DNA from: Ichthyophonus hoferi
Lineage: Eukaryota > Opisthokonta > Ichthyosporea > Ichthyophonida > Ichthyophonidae
Length of the DNA: 64,000 nt
Direction: 5' to 3'
NCBI GenBank assembly: GCA_002751075.1
Contig: NAOQ01000225.1
Span: 9,557-73,556, forward strand
The translations under genes and the position numbers were made by a program. The notes beneath the pieces were generated by a model, which was given only the letters and a program-made list of their open reading frames with translations, was not told the origin of the DNA and made no database searches. This document shows positions 35,640 through 49,700 of this stretch, in pieces. How positions within the stretch are numbered: position 1 is the stretch's first letter; each line of letters starts with the position of its first letter.

Positions 35640-37222
35640 CTATAGTATTAATGATGGTTTGTATTAATATCTCAATGGAGATAATAAAGGGTAAAATATA
35701 TCATATTAATCGGACTTCATGTGATTTTCTTATTTTCTTATCAATTTTTGTTCCGGTTATTATTTAATGCTAAAAAAAGTGATCATATTTAAGGTTATTA
35801 ATGATCTAGTAACCATAACTCAGGAATAAAATTCTTAAAGCTAAAAATAAACAAATAATAATAATAGAAGTGTCAATATTTGAGGAGAAGGGTTACTTCG
35901 AATAATTTACTTTATTATTAACTAGATAATATAAATACTTCAATGGACATTAAAAATTCTTACGCCTTTTCCAATAAATAGATATCACCAGTGAAATGAG
36001 ATTATATTATTAATTAACATCTACAGATAAGGGAAATGAAGACGACAGGAATAAGTAGATAAAAGAAAAGAAACAATGAAAACGGGATTAGAGTGATGGG
36101 AGAGTACTGAAATTATAGGAGGCTTTGAGTGGGATAAAACAGTATACATTACTAAAATACTTACAAAATCGAGAGCTAAACATATTTATGCATACAGGTT
36201 ACCATATCTTCTTTTCATATTGCGGTTGTCTGGTGTTTTATTACGTAATCAATAGCGCTGTTGAACTGTTATTTCTTTTTTTCATTCCACACTGAGCGTA
36301 TTCAAATTCAATACAAAGTAGTAGGCAATAGATGCAAAAATCATATATAAGATAACATTGAAAGGAATGAAAATAAAAAATACATAATTATATTTATTTA
36401 CAAATAATGTCTTTATTTGATTCTTCCGTGTATAGACTGTATTTACTTTTTCTATTTTTTTATTTCATGTTTTAAAGTGTTGACCCTAGGCTGCTGGGCA
36501 TAATGTGTGCTTAAATGATATTATGTTTGATATTATGTATACTTTTATTTATTGTTTATTTATTTTATTCTTTTGTGCTGATCCTAGATTGTTGGGCACG
36601 TACGTATATATGTATATGCGTTTAAATGATATTATATGCTTGATGTTGAACACTTTTTTTATTTTTTATTTCATTTTATTTTGTTGTTATTATCATTTCT
36701 GTCCAATGAGAAATTATTGAGCCATTTATCCAAACCAATAATATCCTCTGTTTCTAAATTTTTATTTGGTTTTCGCGCGCTTTTAATTATTTGCGTAAAA
36801 AAACTTTATATTAATTTAACATCCCAGTGATAAATCGCAATTACCTAATGGTTGATAAAAATAAAAGCTTAAAATTAGCAGCGCAAGTTGATTATGTCTA
36901 AAAGATGTCCAAAAGAATAAGTCAATTGGGACCCCTGGCATAACTATATTATTCTTATCTTTTTTGTGACCCGACTGCTAAAATAACCTAATCAAACATT
37001 ACAATCAATGGTCTACGGAAATCAACTCAGTGTATTTTCGATTTTTATCTTTATTTAATACAAAAAAGAGTTCGATGTGAGTAAGAAGCTGCAGATCGTA
37101 TTGAGAAGCAATGAATTTTAATTAATTTACTTTGTTTCGTTGTATATTTAACAGCAACCAAGAAGTATTTATTAACATAATTCTCCTAAAGTGGATTTAT
37201 ACGATCTGGCAAGCGTTTTAAT
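35640..37222. other. Region between the unknown gene and the hydroxylase
   Basis: AT-rich with T-rich low-complexity frames at 36505-36830. It should hold the missing 5' exon and promoter of the unknown gene, which I could not place, and the 3' UTR of the hydroxylase. Confidence 0.4.
37168..37173 (-). promoter_or_regulatory. Candidate polyadenylation signal of the hydroxylase gene
   Basis: AATAAA on the minus strand about 50 bases beyond the stop codon at 37223-37225. Confidence 0.45.
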
Positions 37223-39663
37223 TCAAAGCCACTGGAACTCCTTATTCCAAGTCCATTTGTTTGCAATATACTTAGTGCCATCCAAAGGGGCACATCCAGA
37301 ATGCAAGCTAAGAGGGTTTACAACCCCATTAGGATGCTGCAAATAAAACAGTATGCCTTTACCTCTTTGCGGTTTGGTCATTGTGCCAAAGCTGCACATA
37401 CCAGGGGGTTTGGCCTGATAGGTATTATGAATGAATAGTTGGAGCCAGTTGGATGCAAACCATGTCTCACCACCTTTCTTAATATCATTCATATAAAATA
37501 ATACTGTGGCAAAACGGTTTGAAAATCCGTGGAACAGCTTTTCATTCCACATTCCCTCTTTGACTACCTTGTCTGACCATGTGTCTATGACATGATAATC
37601 GTGATGGGCATGAAGTCGTTGTGTTGCCTTATACTGAACAACCTGTGTATGCTCCAAGTTTGCTATTGGAAATCTCGTTAAAGCTGAGATTCGGGCATCG
37701 AGGGTTTTAACAAGTTCTGTTTGTTCGATCAACCACGTATGAAAACTGGTACGCACCGCCCATATTCCTTTTTTAGACCCTACNNNNNNNNNNNNNNNNN
37801 NNNNNNNNNNNNNNNNNNNNNNNNNNNNNNNNNNNNNNNNNNNNNNNNNNNNNNNNNNNNNNNNNNNNNNNNNNNNNNNNNNNNNNNNNNNNNNNNNNNN
37901 NNNNNNNNNNNNNNNNNNNNNNNNNNNNNNNNNNNNNNNNNNNNNNNNNNNNNNNNNNNNNNNNNNNNNNNNNNNNNNNNNNNNNNNNNNNNNNNNNNNN
38001 NNNNNNNNNNNNNNNNNNNNNNNNNNNNNNNNNNNNNNNNNNNNNNNNNNNNNNNNNNNNNNNNNNNNNNNNTTAAAGCTGAGATTCGGGCATCGAGGGT
38101 TTTAACAAGTTCTGTTTGTTCGATCAACCACGTATGAAAACTGGTACGCACCGCCCATATTCCTTTTTTAGACCCTACAGTATCTGTCCCCCCATTAAGA
38201 ACCTCGCTGGGGGCCATAGTAGGCATTGCCTGTTCAATAATTGCGGCTTCCTCCTCCTGCGTTGCAAATTTATCAAGACTGAAAAGCAGAGGATTCATAC
38301 TGACTGTCGTAAGAGTTATATTTGTCATAGTATTTCCAATATCCAACTCAACTGACTGATTGTGGCCAATGTAAAATCCTTGATAAAGATAGTGACCACC
38401 TTCAAAAAGGAGTACAACTTTCTCTTCTTCCATTTCTGGTAAGGTATCAAGCCGTTGTCCCTTTGGCGTGAATATTTCCCACGGATTCTGATAAAGCTTG
38501 GCCAGTTTAGTTACTGGTTTAAGCTCGATTATCTGCAACAATGATACAGTGTAGACATTAATATTTTTCGACTGAAATAATACATTCTGAATAAATAAAA
38601 ACAACAAACATCAAATTCCTAATATGCTTCGTTTTAGAAAGAATCTACATAGCGGTATGTGTTGTTTTATTCATTACTTCTAAAGCGATTCTACTAAATT
38701 CAAAACAATATACAGCTATCTCTTTACTCAGGGCTGTATGTATATACATATATATGCATTTATATGTGTAGTCATGTCCAAATACCAGGTTTTAGATGTA
38801 TTGAACCATATACACAAGTTTATGCTTACTTGCAATAGAGAGGTGTTAATATCAGTGATGAACCCAGTATTCACGAGAAGGTATGATTATATATTTTTTA
38901 TAATACTGGCGGGGGTATGCCGTCTATACGTGAGAACAACCAGCCAAAATAATCTTATTTTAAGAAAATTAAGAAAATGAAAATATGCATGTGGGAGCGG
39001 GGATGAGTCAGAATGTATAGAGTAGTGTATGGCGTGGATGGCAGCGCGGGTTGTACTGTGTTGTTAAAAAATCTACTAATAAGAGGAAGTATTTTAAAAA
39101 TATGAAAATATCCTGGATCCATCGGTTTCAACACTTACTTTATTATCAAATACAGTCCTAAACTGCTTGGTGGTGTTGACACCATCTAGATCTAGTACGT
39201 GATGATCCCATATTTGAACATTCTTCCACACATCAGCCACACGCTTTCCGTCACTATTCGAATGCAAGCATACCACATGTAACCCCTGTGCAGCTTCCCA
39301 GCCGTTAATTCTGAGATATTGCCCTGCATTCGCGCATGCACGGTCTTTATGGATTAGGGAAAATAGATGGTTTGCCCGAATGTAAGGAAATGAATCGTAA
39401 GCAACCCACAGAACAATAGCAAGAACAATCATTAGCCCTGAGCCAACAACAGATAGTACAATAAGCCGTAGTAAGTACACCAATTGTTGCATAGTTGAAT
39501 TAACAGTGGTAGAACTTCCTGTAGGCTTATCCAGTTGGGAACTAGTGTCTTTCTTAATATCCGTATTTAATTCATCATTATCAATTAATTTCTTTAACTC
39601 TGTGTCCTCCTCTTTCTCTTTTTTTCGTAGCCGAAGCCCTAAACCGGACATGTCCCTTATCAT
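37223..39663 (-). CDS. Prolyl 4-hydroxylase-family dioxygenase, type II membrane protein
   Basis: Exon 1 is 39663-39139 (175 codons, phase 0). Exon 2 is 38532-37223 and contains an N gap whose flanks repeat exactly. Counting the repeat once gives an uninterrupted 305-codon frame and a 479-aa protein. Residues 1-60 are charged and cytosolic, and residues 63-93 form one membrane anchor (LRLIVLSVVGSGLMIVLAIV), so the catalytic part faces the ER or Golgi lumen. The C-terminal half is a 2-oxoglutarate/Fe(II) dioxygenase. It has LFSLDKFATQEEEAAIIEQA, the HxD iron ligands in LHAHHDYH, GGETWFASN, and the distal His and 2-oxoglutarate-binding Lys in SLHSGCAPLDGTKYIANKW. Family members hydroxylate prolines of collagen-like or other secretory proteins. 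The anchor recalls plant-type P4Hs and P4HTM, but I see no EF-hand. The substrate is unknown. The middle part (residues 95-280) has no motif I recognise. Confidence 0.88.
37678..38178. other. N gap (37784-38072) flanked by exact 106-base duplicates
   Basis: The 106 bases at 37678-37783, starting TTAAAGCTGAGATTCGG, recur at 38073-38178 around 289 Ns. Both copies encode the same stretch of the hydroxylase exon (TSFHTWLIEQTELVK). Reading one copy only restores an exon length divisible by three. The gap is therefore very likely an assembly artefact and not missing sequence. Confidence 0.92.
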
Positions 39664-42600
39664 GTTGCTGAAAGAGTTGCAGGATTATTTTTTTGATGTT
39701 CAAAATAAAGTTGCTGTTATATAAACTTCAACAGAATTTCTGAACTTGAGCTTTACCTAACCAGGCTTAGAAACAAACCAATTGGAAATGCAGAGACCCC
39801 CACAATGTTCAATATAAAATGCCTTCACACTTATCTGGATACATTTCGCCCGCCGAAGAATAATTATGTGAAATTGGGCATGTTTGCGCTTGAGAACCAA
39901 GTACGTGGGCAGGGCTTTCTTAGAATTTATTTGACCTTTAACTGTGCATATTTCAGTTTTGGTTTCTTTAATATCCATCTTTTATATAATCAATCTTCTG
40001 GTAGGTCTCAGAAAAATTCACCTGGAGGTTACTCTATTTCAGGCCCTGATTAGAGTTAATAGGTGGCCAATCCTAATTATGGAAGACACCACTAATAGGG
40101 CTGGAATCTTTCTGCATTTTCGGCTCATAGAATATTCGACCCTTTTTTGGAGCTATGATCTTAATTTCTAGTGTTTCTTTTCTTTCTTGCCTTTTGTCTT
40201 TTGAAAACAAACTTAGTAATTACTCTTAATCACATAAAAGTGTTTTACAATTTTTGCCGAAAAAGGTATACAGGTGCATTTTTTTGTTCATGGAAGTATA
40301 CCTTATCAACCCAGAAACAAGGTAAAAATATAATATAAAATTTACTAAGGTCTACCATGAATAATAATGGTATCTCTTAGTTACCTCAATTAGTGTTCAT
40401 AATAATTAGCATGATATTAGTAAATACATACTGTTGTAATTGGATCTTTTTTTCTTGTTTATTTTTTTGACCTTATCTATTAAGCACTATTATTGAGTAA
40501 CAGTCACGTAGCCTGTTATACCGATCCTTTATGCACGTTTAATTGGCGCAATATATGAAAGATGTGTGTCTAGTTTACGCGATTGGCTACATTGGAAATT
40601 ATTATTGTATCGTGTATAATAAATATACATTTATTCCTGCTATGATTTAGCATGCTATTTTCTTTATCTACAGCTTTTTGGCCTCAGGTTGGACTAACCA
40701 GGCCAGCCTACTCATCTAAATTTTAAACATTTATTTATGTTGGAGTATTTCAGCCCCTACAAGTGTTAACTGTTTACTCCATGATGTCTTGTACGAAAAT
40801 ACTTGTTGTTCATGTAGCATTGTAACTCTAAACATTCAGTAGCGTTTAGAATGAGGTTCCAATCTGTGTAATTAAGAGTTAGACATTAATTATTAATAAT
40901 TAATTAATTACAAGATGCCACTAATTATATTTAATTAGGACTAGATGTTTAGCGCAATCTGGCACGGAATTTATCGTTAGATAACAATTCCGTTGAGTAT
41001 TTATTCGAGTATGCCTATCTCAAATGTGCATCACCCGGTCAACTGGTATTGACCTGAACCAACAATTTAATTAGCAGCAATAACAGACTTAGTCTGGATC
41101 CTGATTCCATAATGTGGCTTAATAAAGTAACGTACAAAAAACCTTATGTTATAAGAGGCAGTTATTACAGTAATGAGAAGAGATCTATCTACTCCTAGAG
41201 CACCAAGAGTAAAACGTAAGACTGCCATTGCCCCTGCAGCAATATTAGGATGCGTAGGTAAAACAAAACAAGGATACAACTCTATTCCAATGCCAGCGAA
41301 GAGGACACGTCAATAAACCTTTTCAAAGACTTTGACATCAGTTCATGTGAAGCAGAAAACCGACATTCTGTGTCCGTAGATAGTGAAGCCGGATCTACTA
41401 CTAGCAGCTTAGATTCTGGCAATTTATTATGAAGTTCAAAGCAGAAAATGAAAATAATATGGTGTAAACACTAGTTATTCTGAATAATTCCAATTCAATT
41501 GATTGAGTACAAAGTGGTGCATGTGCTAGATCAACTACGCATGTGTGTGGTACTATTCACAGCATATGACTTGGTCCAAGAAATTACAGATATAAGATAT
41601 GAGCGGGAAAAGCATTTACTGTAACGTAAAGCGTCTGTTCAAGCAGTCATTATTTTATGGTCGTTAGTTGTGCTTGGAATGATATGCCAAGTTTTTGTAG
41701 TTAAATTCTATTGTAAACGAGTTATACTATATCTAAAATATGCTGGTTAGAGTAGGGTTATATTATTCGTCAATCTAGATACCTACCGGAATCAGCTTGG
41801 TTGTAATTCGTTGTTATTCTCGTGACGTACAACTATGGTAGTATCCCCTAACTAATGATTTTGTTCGGTTCACCACAATCGCAACACTCAACTCTTCAAG
41901 CATTATTTATATCGCGCTGACTAATTGGATATGGAATGCAAGAACGTTAACATATCCAGTAGGAAATCGGTCTATCACTTGCGTTGAGTCGAGGACTGTA
42001 ATTATATGAATTTAATTGACGCGTGAACTGATCTAAGCAATCCAAGCCACACCCTAAGCCAATGATAGTGGAAGCATGCATTCCCAGGGGATGGGCAGTG
42101 AAACAACAAAGAATTCATAGCCAATTGACATTACTTCTACTATATATTTGAGTGAAAGAGGTTACTCTGCATATGCTCTTCATTAAAAGTGTGAGTAAAG
42201 ATTTCAATTATGTTTTTCTTTTCATCTGGAATAGTGTTTCAGCTGTGCAGTTAATTCTGAGATGTAGCTATCTTAATCATATATTTTTCATCCAAGTAAA
42301 AGTAAGTATACGATCTATTAATCTGACTCTGTATTGCATCTCCTTGACCGGTCTTACGTTAGACACTTTGGCTTCAGTAGAGAGTTATTATTTATATTAT
42401 TATTATTATTATTCCTACTATTATTATTATTATTATTAACAAAAAAAAGCCTTCTTTTGGCATATTCACGATTAAGAGTTTGTGCTTTATTTTATTTTTT
42501 AAATGGCTTCGATAATAATGATATTTTGATCTTATTTTTCTTGGAAAGTATCCTACGGACAATATTTTAGGGCGTAATGAAAGTGTCAACCTGATACAAT

Positions 42601-43585
42601 TAATCAAAATATACTATATTGGTTTTTACCAGTTTAATATTTTAAACTTAATTTGGATTCAGCCAGTTAAAACTTTGCCTCTCAACGACCTGTCTTGACA
42701 CCCATTATCTGAGCTTCCATTAAGGTTAAGTGATTGAAGAGCTTAGAACAGTTAATGTTTCACTAGACATCCGTGACATAATATCATACAATTCACATAT
42801 GTAAAGTGTATATATCAATTTCTACGTACACTCGAATAGACTAATTAACGACTTAGTCATAGCCCAGTGAGTTAACTAAGTGTTTTATTAGCCTGCTATC
42901 AATTTATTGATGACTACAACAATTTTTCAATGCTACACATGTAACTAGACAATAGGCTTGTTTTAGATTTCTTCTTTGATGATAATAATCCATTAAGACA
43001 TCATTTACTACTTGGTACTAAACTGTCAAATCTTGCAAAATACAAAGTTAGAAAAAATAACATCTTGCTGGAAAGCCAAAACAAAATGGTGCCACAATTG
43101 AAAACCATCATTATATTATAAAGATCTAGAATAAATCATTGCTCCAAAACCATCCATCTGTGAAAGGTTTTTTGTTATTAATTAAAAAATAAAAATAGCT
43201 TTAGCATTAAAAACACAACGTGTTTCTGTTATGAAAGCTGAACTAAAACGCTCATCAATATATTTTTATATACAAATTTTTGATGTTTCTTATTAAGTTA
43301 TTATGAGGAAAATTCCCACACTGAAACTTATCACATGCTATCTGTTTAACTAGAAACTTTCCCTTAAACCAAATTATTGCGATTTGGATCTTGTCCAAAT
43401 CCATATATCAAACCATCCTTAATTGCTATATCTGCATATGCATTCTGACCTGCATATAAGTAAGTAACACTAAACCAATACAGAGATAGCTAGACCATAC
43501 TGTCTTTACATATTAGTATATATAAAAGCAGGCCTTATCCCAGCCATTTCTAGGGCATATACTGTATCGCTCAAGCATAAATCAA
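39664..43585. other. Intergenic region between hydroxylase and intersectin
   Basis: Holds the hydroxylase promoter and the intersectin 3' UTR. An (ATT)n tract lies at about 42384-42438. A patch with better codon texture at 41050-41430 is described under findings. No DH, PH or C2 domain exon was found here, so intersectin does not continue into a long form in this interval. Confidence 0.5.
42384..42438. repeat. (ATT)n microsatellite
   Basis: ATT triplet tract with two interruptions, yielding poly-Tyr, poly-Leu and poly-Ile pseudo-frames. Confidence 0.85.
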
Positions 43586-43776
43586 TTACTTAGATTGAAT
43601 CTCCACATAGTTTTCGGGGAACCAAGCTGTCTTTCCGTGAACTTCACCCTTCCACCACCCCTCATCTCCCTTCTCTATCACAGTTATAATATCGTCTACA
43701 TTAAAATTCAGCTCGTCCTCATTGCTCCCTGTGAATGTATATATGGCCGTGGCTTTGAAGGTAGCAGTGCTATGAT
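43586..43776 (-). other. ITSN: SH3-E and C terminus of intersectin (exon 29)
   Basis: AIYTFTGSNEDELNFNVDDI, DEGWWKGEVHGKTAWFPENY, then VEIQSK and TAA at 43588-43586. It is close in pattern to vertebrate SH3-E (DDELAFN, DWWKGEVNG, FPSNYV). Confidence 0.92.
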
Positions 43777-46700
43777 CTGTAGGCGGGCCGGGGTTAGGCG
43801 TGTGTGTATATACCCCAGTGCATTGTATAGGTGGTCCATATATATACGTGAAAATGTAACTATACATAGCTACAACAAAGAGAAGCAACTGGCAAACTAA
43901 TGGGTTGGTATGTATACCAGGGAGGAAGGTAAGAGTATACATAAAAAAGAGATGTACAATATAAGATAGACCAGTAAAAACCATCTTTAAAATATTTACA
44001 ATAATTCCTAGAATGAAAATGCGTTTATAAATTTATTAACAGATCCAATGCCTCTCATCTACGCCACCAAACCATACCATCCCGCCATCTATACACGTAG
44101 CTACATATAATATACTAGCACATACCTATTAGTTGAGCTTGTGACGTATTGGACGATATATCATTGGGTTTAGAGCCCATAATCTCTATGTGATCAGAGG
44201 GGAACCAACCAGTCTCCTTGTCCTTTCCCTTCAGGCTGAAAGAGAGGAAGCGAGATAAGTCTCACAATAAAGGGTAACCAAAAGAAAGAAAACAACACCA
44301 ATAACGAGTACACGGATGGTATTAATAATACTATTAGCAAGGGCAAAACAACACAGCGGAAATATCTAGGAAACATACGCTAATACATAATGTATTACTA
44401 TTAGTATATAGCATACCAATACTTCAAGTTAAAAATATTAAAAAATATTGCAACTCGACATTTTTCACCCCATCTATTTAGAGCAATAACATATATTCAT
44501 TGTTACAAGGTCATTCGTTCTACCTCTCCTACAATTACAAAATTCAATTTTAGTGGCTCCCCAACAGGAAAAGTGGGAGCTAAATTGGGTAAGATAGATC
44601 TAAAAATACGAACCAGTAAGATGACACTAGTTAATTGAACGATATGGTTGGTTAAAATATCATTGGTTGTTAGAGATACTTATTACTTCCACAATATTAT
44701 TAATCAGCTCATTGATTGGATAACGCTATCAACATCCTGCATTGATTCACTGACTGAATCACAGCGCAATAAATCAAAATAATAAAAAGCCAATCCAATT
44801 CCATTATAATTATAAATATTCATGACATAAAATCTATTGATTTGCCTTGCTTGCACACTATTGTTTTCTTTATTCTCGCATGATTTCGAGCCTATCAGTG
44901 GTTGTATGAGTTAAAAATTAACCATTGAGAGACAAAGGGAAATACAGAACAATCCTGTCAATCACTCACCTCACCGTGACCTCCCACCAGTCATCAGTCT
45001 CTTGGCTTGTAATTTCCACTAGGGTGCCCTTCTTTAAACTTAATTGTGACTCATCGGCTGCCACATACTCATCTATGACCTTGCCCATCACTGCATTCAT
45101 TGGTTTAATATTAGCCAGCTACCATGTCACAACATACATACAGCCAATAATTTACCTTTCCAGTTATTTACCACTTGGGCAAGATAAATTTAATATATAA
45201 TAGTCTTTTGGATTTAGTTGGAGTAATATATAATATATTCCTATACAATTCTAACATTGTTTCTTATTGTCACGGAGATATCAATAGCTTTTACTGGGGC
45301 TTTTCTCCTATAGCCAATAGCATTTGCAATTACATAGAATGATTGGGCAACTTATAACCAAGAATTGCACCATTATATATAACCAATGAATTGGTAGCAT
45401 GTAGTTTAAAATAGATTGCAATTGGTTAATAACATTAGAGGCATACAAAATGTAAATATAGCATATACCATTTTAATACATAAAAGACGTATTTTTCTCT
45501 TCATTAAGAGGCCAATAATACTTAGTGTGTTCGTTAAACGGAAATTTTTATGACAACTATAACTGATAGTGGGAGTGCTTCCACAATAGTACTCAATCAA
45601 AAGACATTAATGTATATAGAAATATTCACGTTTTTTTCCAGTCCGCCTGAACAAAATGACCAAATTTCCAATAGTTTTAATAAGTCCAAATGCGGTTTCA
45701 ATTGGATATTAGCAGAGCAGGTGGCATTAAAGAGGGTGGGCATTACAACGAATACACAAGGTAGGTATAAGGAATAATAGGATAGTATTAAGAGGACATA
45801 GCATTAAAGGATAGAGATAATAGGATAGAATTAATAATAAGGAAACCAATAAGAAACAGAAGAAGATAAAAAATGACCAATAGAAGTAGAGAGTGATATG
45901 AAGAGGCCAATGAGTAGTGCCCTCACCTTTCTTATTATCATTGTTAGCTAAAGATGGTGGCTCAAATCGATCTTCACTAAAAGGATTGGTGGACTGTTAT
46001 ATATGCACTGTATTAGCATCACATCCATAGTATATTGGTCCATTATCATTATCCTTACAGAACAATTTCTTTCCATTCTCTTTAGTGAAATGCTTTGCAG
46101 TGAGTAAAATTCCTAGTATAGTATAGGGGAAGTATGTAATACATAAAGTAAAAGCAATATCACATAGTTAACATTAGAGTATGATATATGTTTTAAAGAG
46201 ATATACGATGACTAAAATATTAATGTATGTAACACCATGTATAACTTGTATGTATAACATTATAATAGTGTGATAGTATGATAGTATAGTAACATAACAA
46301 TATATTAATATGGTAGGATATAGTAGGACATAGAAGAGTATAGTAAGTTGTAGTACGATAAGTGTGAGAGCATATATTATACTGACATGCATACTATCAT
46401 ACTATTATACTATGTACCCATATAACACACCTCCTCCTGAGCGCCATCAAGTTCCACATAACTAGCGGGAAACCATCCTTGTTTACCATCTAGACAGCCT
46501 TCCCACCAACTATATCATAAAGAAAAGTAGGTGCAAATAGTCAGTTCATACATAGAATACATTCAAATTAATGGACCCGTCTAAGTTCCTAGTGATCGTG
46601 GTACCTTTCTAAGAAATATCTAAGCTAATAAAACAGTATTGGGAATAGTTCGCGTGTTTCAACTTTAATACAAAGCTAAGGGCTTCTAACACAATACTAG

Positions 46701-49700
46701 AACAACCAGTCGTAGGTTCCTTATATGGTTATAATAGAGCAAGTATGATAGGTGAAAGAATCCGAATGGCAGATGATGGACCAATAAAAACATAAGGATA
46801 ATCCAATCGTTATAGTACAGTGTACAACAATAAGGCATGGCTATCTTTCAAGCGTTGCTATGAGAGATAGTCCTGGAATTGGTATACCAATAAAAGGTTT
46901 CTATAAGAAGTCACACCACAAAGTACAATAAAAAGATAAGCCACTGATGGAGATGAGAACTTACTCCCCATCCTTAGCAAGGACTTCAAATCTATCTCCC
47001 TCTTGGAAGGTAAGATCATCTGGTTGATTATTGCCTATGCAGGGAGAGAGGGTAGGGTAGGTTAGGGTATGTTTAGGTCTATGTATTAATAGTATGATAA
47101 CATATCATACATACATACAGACATGCTATCATACACACACTTATATATTTAGCATAATAGTATGATAGTATAACGGTATGGTAACATAATATATTGTAAT
47201 GGGCATTATCCTATAGCATAGCTATTATTTTTATAGACATTATATTACAGCTACTATCACACAAGTCACTATACACTATACACTATCCACTATCTACAAT
47301 CCACTATACCATATAATATACATTATACACTATATACTAAAAAGCATCAATCGAAAAGCAGAGGACGCCACATACAGTCATACAGCACATAGGAACATAT
47401 ATGCCTTAATACGTATACCTGAATACATAAATTATATCTGTATAACTTATACATATAACGCCTCTTGAATACATACCTTCGTATGTGTGAAGAGCTGTGA
47501 CATATTCATTGGTACTCACGGCACTGGTTTGGGCAAATTCATTGGCCGAGGCAGAGAAAGGGTTCGCTGCATTAGCTGGTTCATGGCTTATGGAAGCAGT
47601 CTACGGATAAAGATAGAGTGGGTATCAACGAATAAGAACGCGGTATGATTATGTTTTAAAATAGGAAGAATGCAAAAATGAATAAAGCAATCGACGATAT
47701 ATAGATAGAAAAAAAGAAATATAGGTTGACAGGAGAGATCAAAAGGTAGCTGGATTGGTGATTTTTCTGATAGTATAATCATTTACACGGAGTTCTTACC
47801 TCTATATACCATCATGTAGGAAGCTAAGTATAACCCACAAGGCATTTTCAATACCACTATACAATGCTAAAGTATTACTCTAACATATAATTAAGCCAGT
47901 AACATAACAACAAAATTACATTCGGTCCAACGGATCAAATTAATCTATATAATATACTTCAATTAGTAAACCAATCAAAATTGCGTGTTGATCTTACCAA
48001 TTCGTCCGCAGCCACTGGGCTTGTATCGATATAAGTGATTGGAAACCATCCTTCCCTCTTACCGATCTTGCCTCTCCACCACTGATCATCCGCTTTCTAT
48101 AATAGATTGGTTAGTCAATAGCTGGGCGAGTAGGCAGTGAAAGAAGAGATAAGGTTGATCAATATAAAGATTGTTACTGTGTGATTATGGCATATATATA
48201 GACGAACGAGAACAAGACAGATACATTGCATATTATGCTATATTGTATTTTAACCTAAGCTAACTTGTCATATCTTATCATACCCTATCCTAACCTACTA
48301 TAGTTCTTAATGGTTTTATGTTAGAATCTACTGTATTCCCTGTGATTTAAAAAATATATGCCGCTTATTATTTATATAATGCCTTATATCTTTTCTTCTG
48401 GTATAATTAGTATTCATTTACACAACTTAATATAGTACCTTTTAAAAATAGTATTCACGTACATAATACCACATACCTCCAATACAGTGATAAAATCACC
48501 CTCTATGAAGGTCAGATCGCCTTCAGACTCGCCCGTAAAGGCATACAATGCAACATAAACCGAACTGCCTTCAGTATAGGAATCAGAAGTATTAGTAAGA
48601 AGTTGTTGGTGGAAAGATGAGGTTGGGGTAATAAAGGGGATAATAGAAATGGGTCTAAAGAACAAAGAAAGAGGGTTAGGCATGGAATATAAATAGAAAT
48701 AGTATAAGATAATAAACAAGAATGGTATAAGGTAATAAATAAAAATAGAAAAACATAATAAATAAAAATAGTATAAGATAATGAATAAGAATAGTAAAAG
48801 GAATAATAATAGTATAAAGTAATGAATAATAATGGTATAAGATAATATATAGAAATAGAGTAACATCTAAGAGAAAGATCTTCAGAATAATGCAGAGAAG
48901 TAAAAGAAAGAAAAAGAGATGGGCCACCCAATCAAGGGGTATGACTGGCCACCAATCATAATCAATACCATTGGGAGGAGGGGTTATGTCTTCTGCGTCA
49001 TTGGCTGTCATCGCAGCAGAGGGCGGCATCGGGGGTAATGGTAGCGAATCAGCGTCCTTTTGAACATAGCCGGAAGGGAACCAGCCTATATGACGTCATA
49101 GAGGTTAGGGGACCGACAGGGAGAAATGTAGACCAATAGGAATCTTCAATGCTATTTTAAATGAACTTTTAATCATTTATAAATTTTAAATTAATGAATC
49201 TCAGGAAACAATAGGATAATTTATAATCATTTTGTTTTTTTAATTGGATGAATATATATGCATATATAAGATACAGTATTACCATCTATATCCCAGTGTG
49301 AATTTCAAGACATAATGTATCTATCTATCTATTTTCCTATCCATTTATCAATCAACCTACCTGTCTATCTTTCCATCTCTATCTCTCTTTGTATATATAT
49401 CTCCAAAATCATATATTTCACCATATCTAAATGTACCTGTACGGCCTGTAGATTCACCCTTCCACCAATCATCAGGCTTCTCAAGTACTAATATGGTATC
49501 ACCTTCCATAAACGTCAAGTCGCCATCTTTCTCTCCAAAGAAATCATATAGAGCTACATACACTGAGATGGAGAGGACAAGGGTGAGGGAGAAGGAGAGG
49601 GAAGGGGAAAGGCACAAAGAGAAATCATATAAAAGACAACGAGAGAAACAAAAAAATGATTGGGTATCATGGTTGCCTCATCGTTTTGACTTGAATAAAT

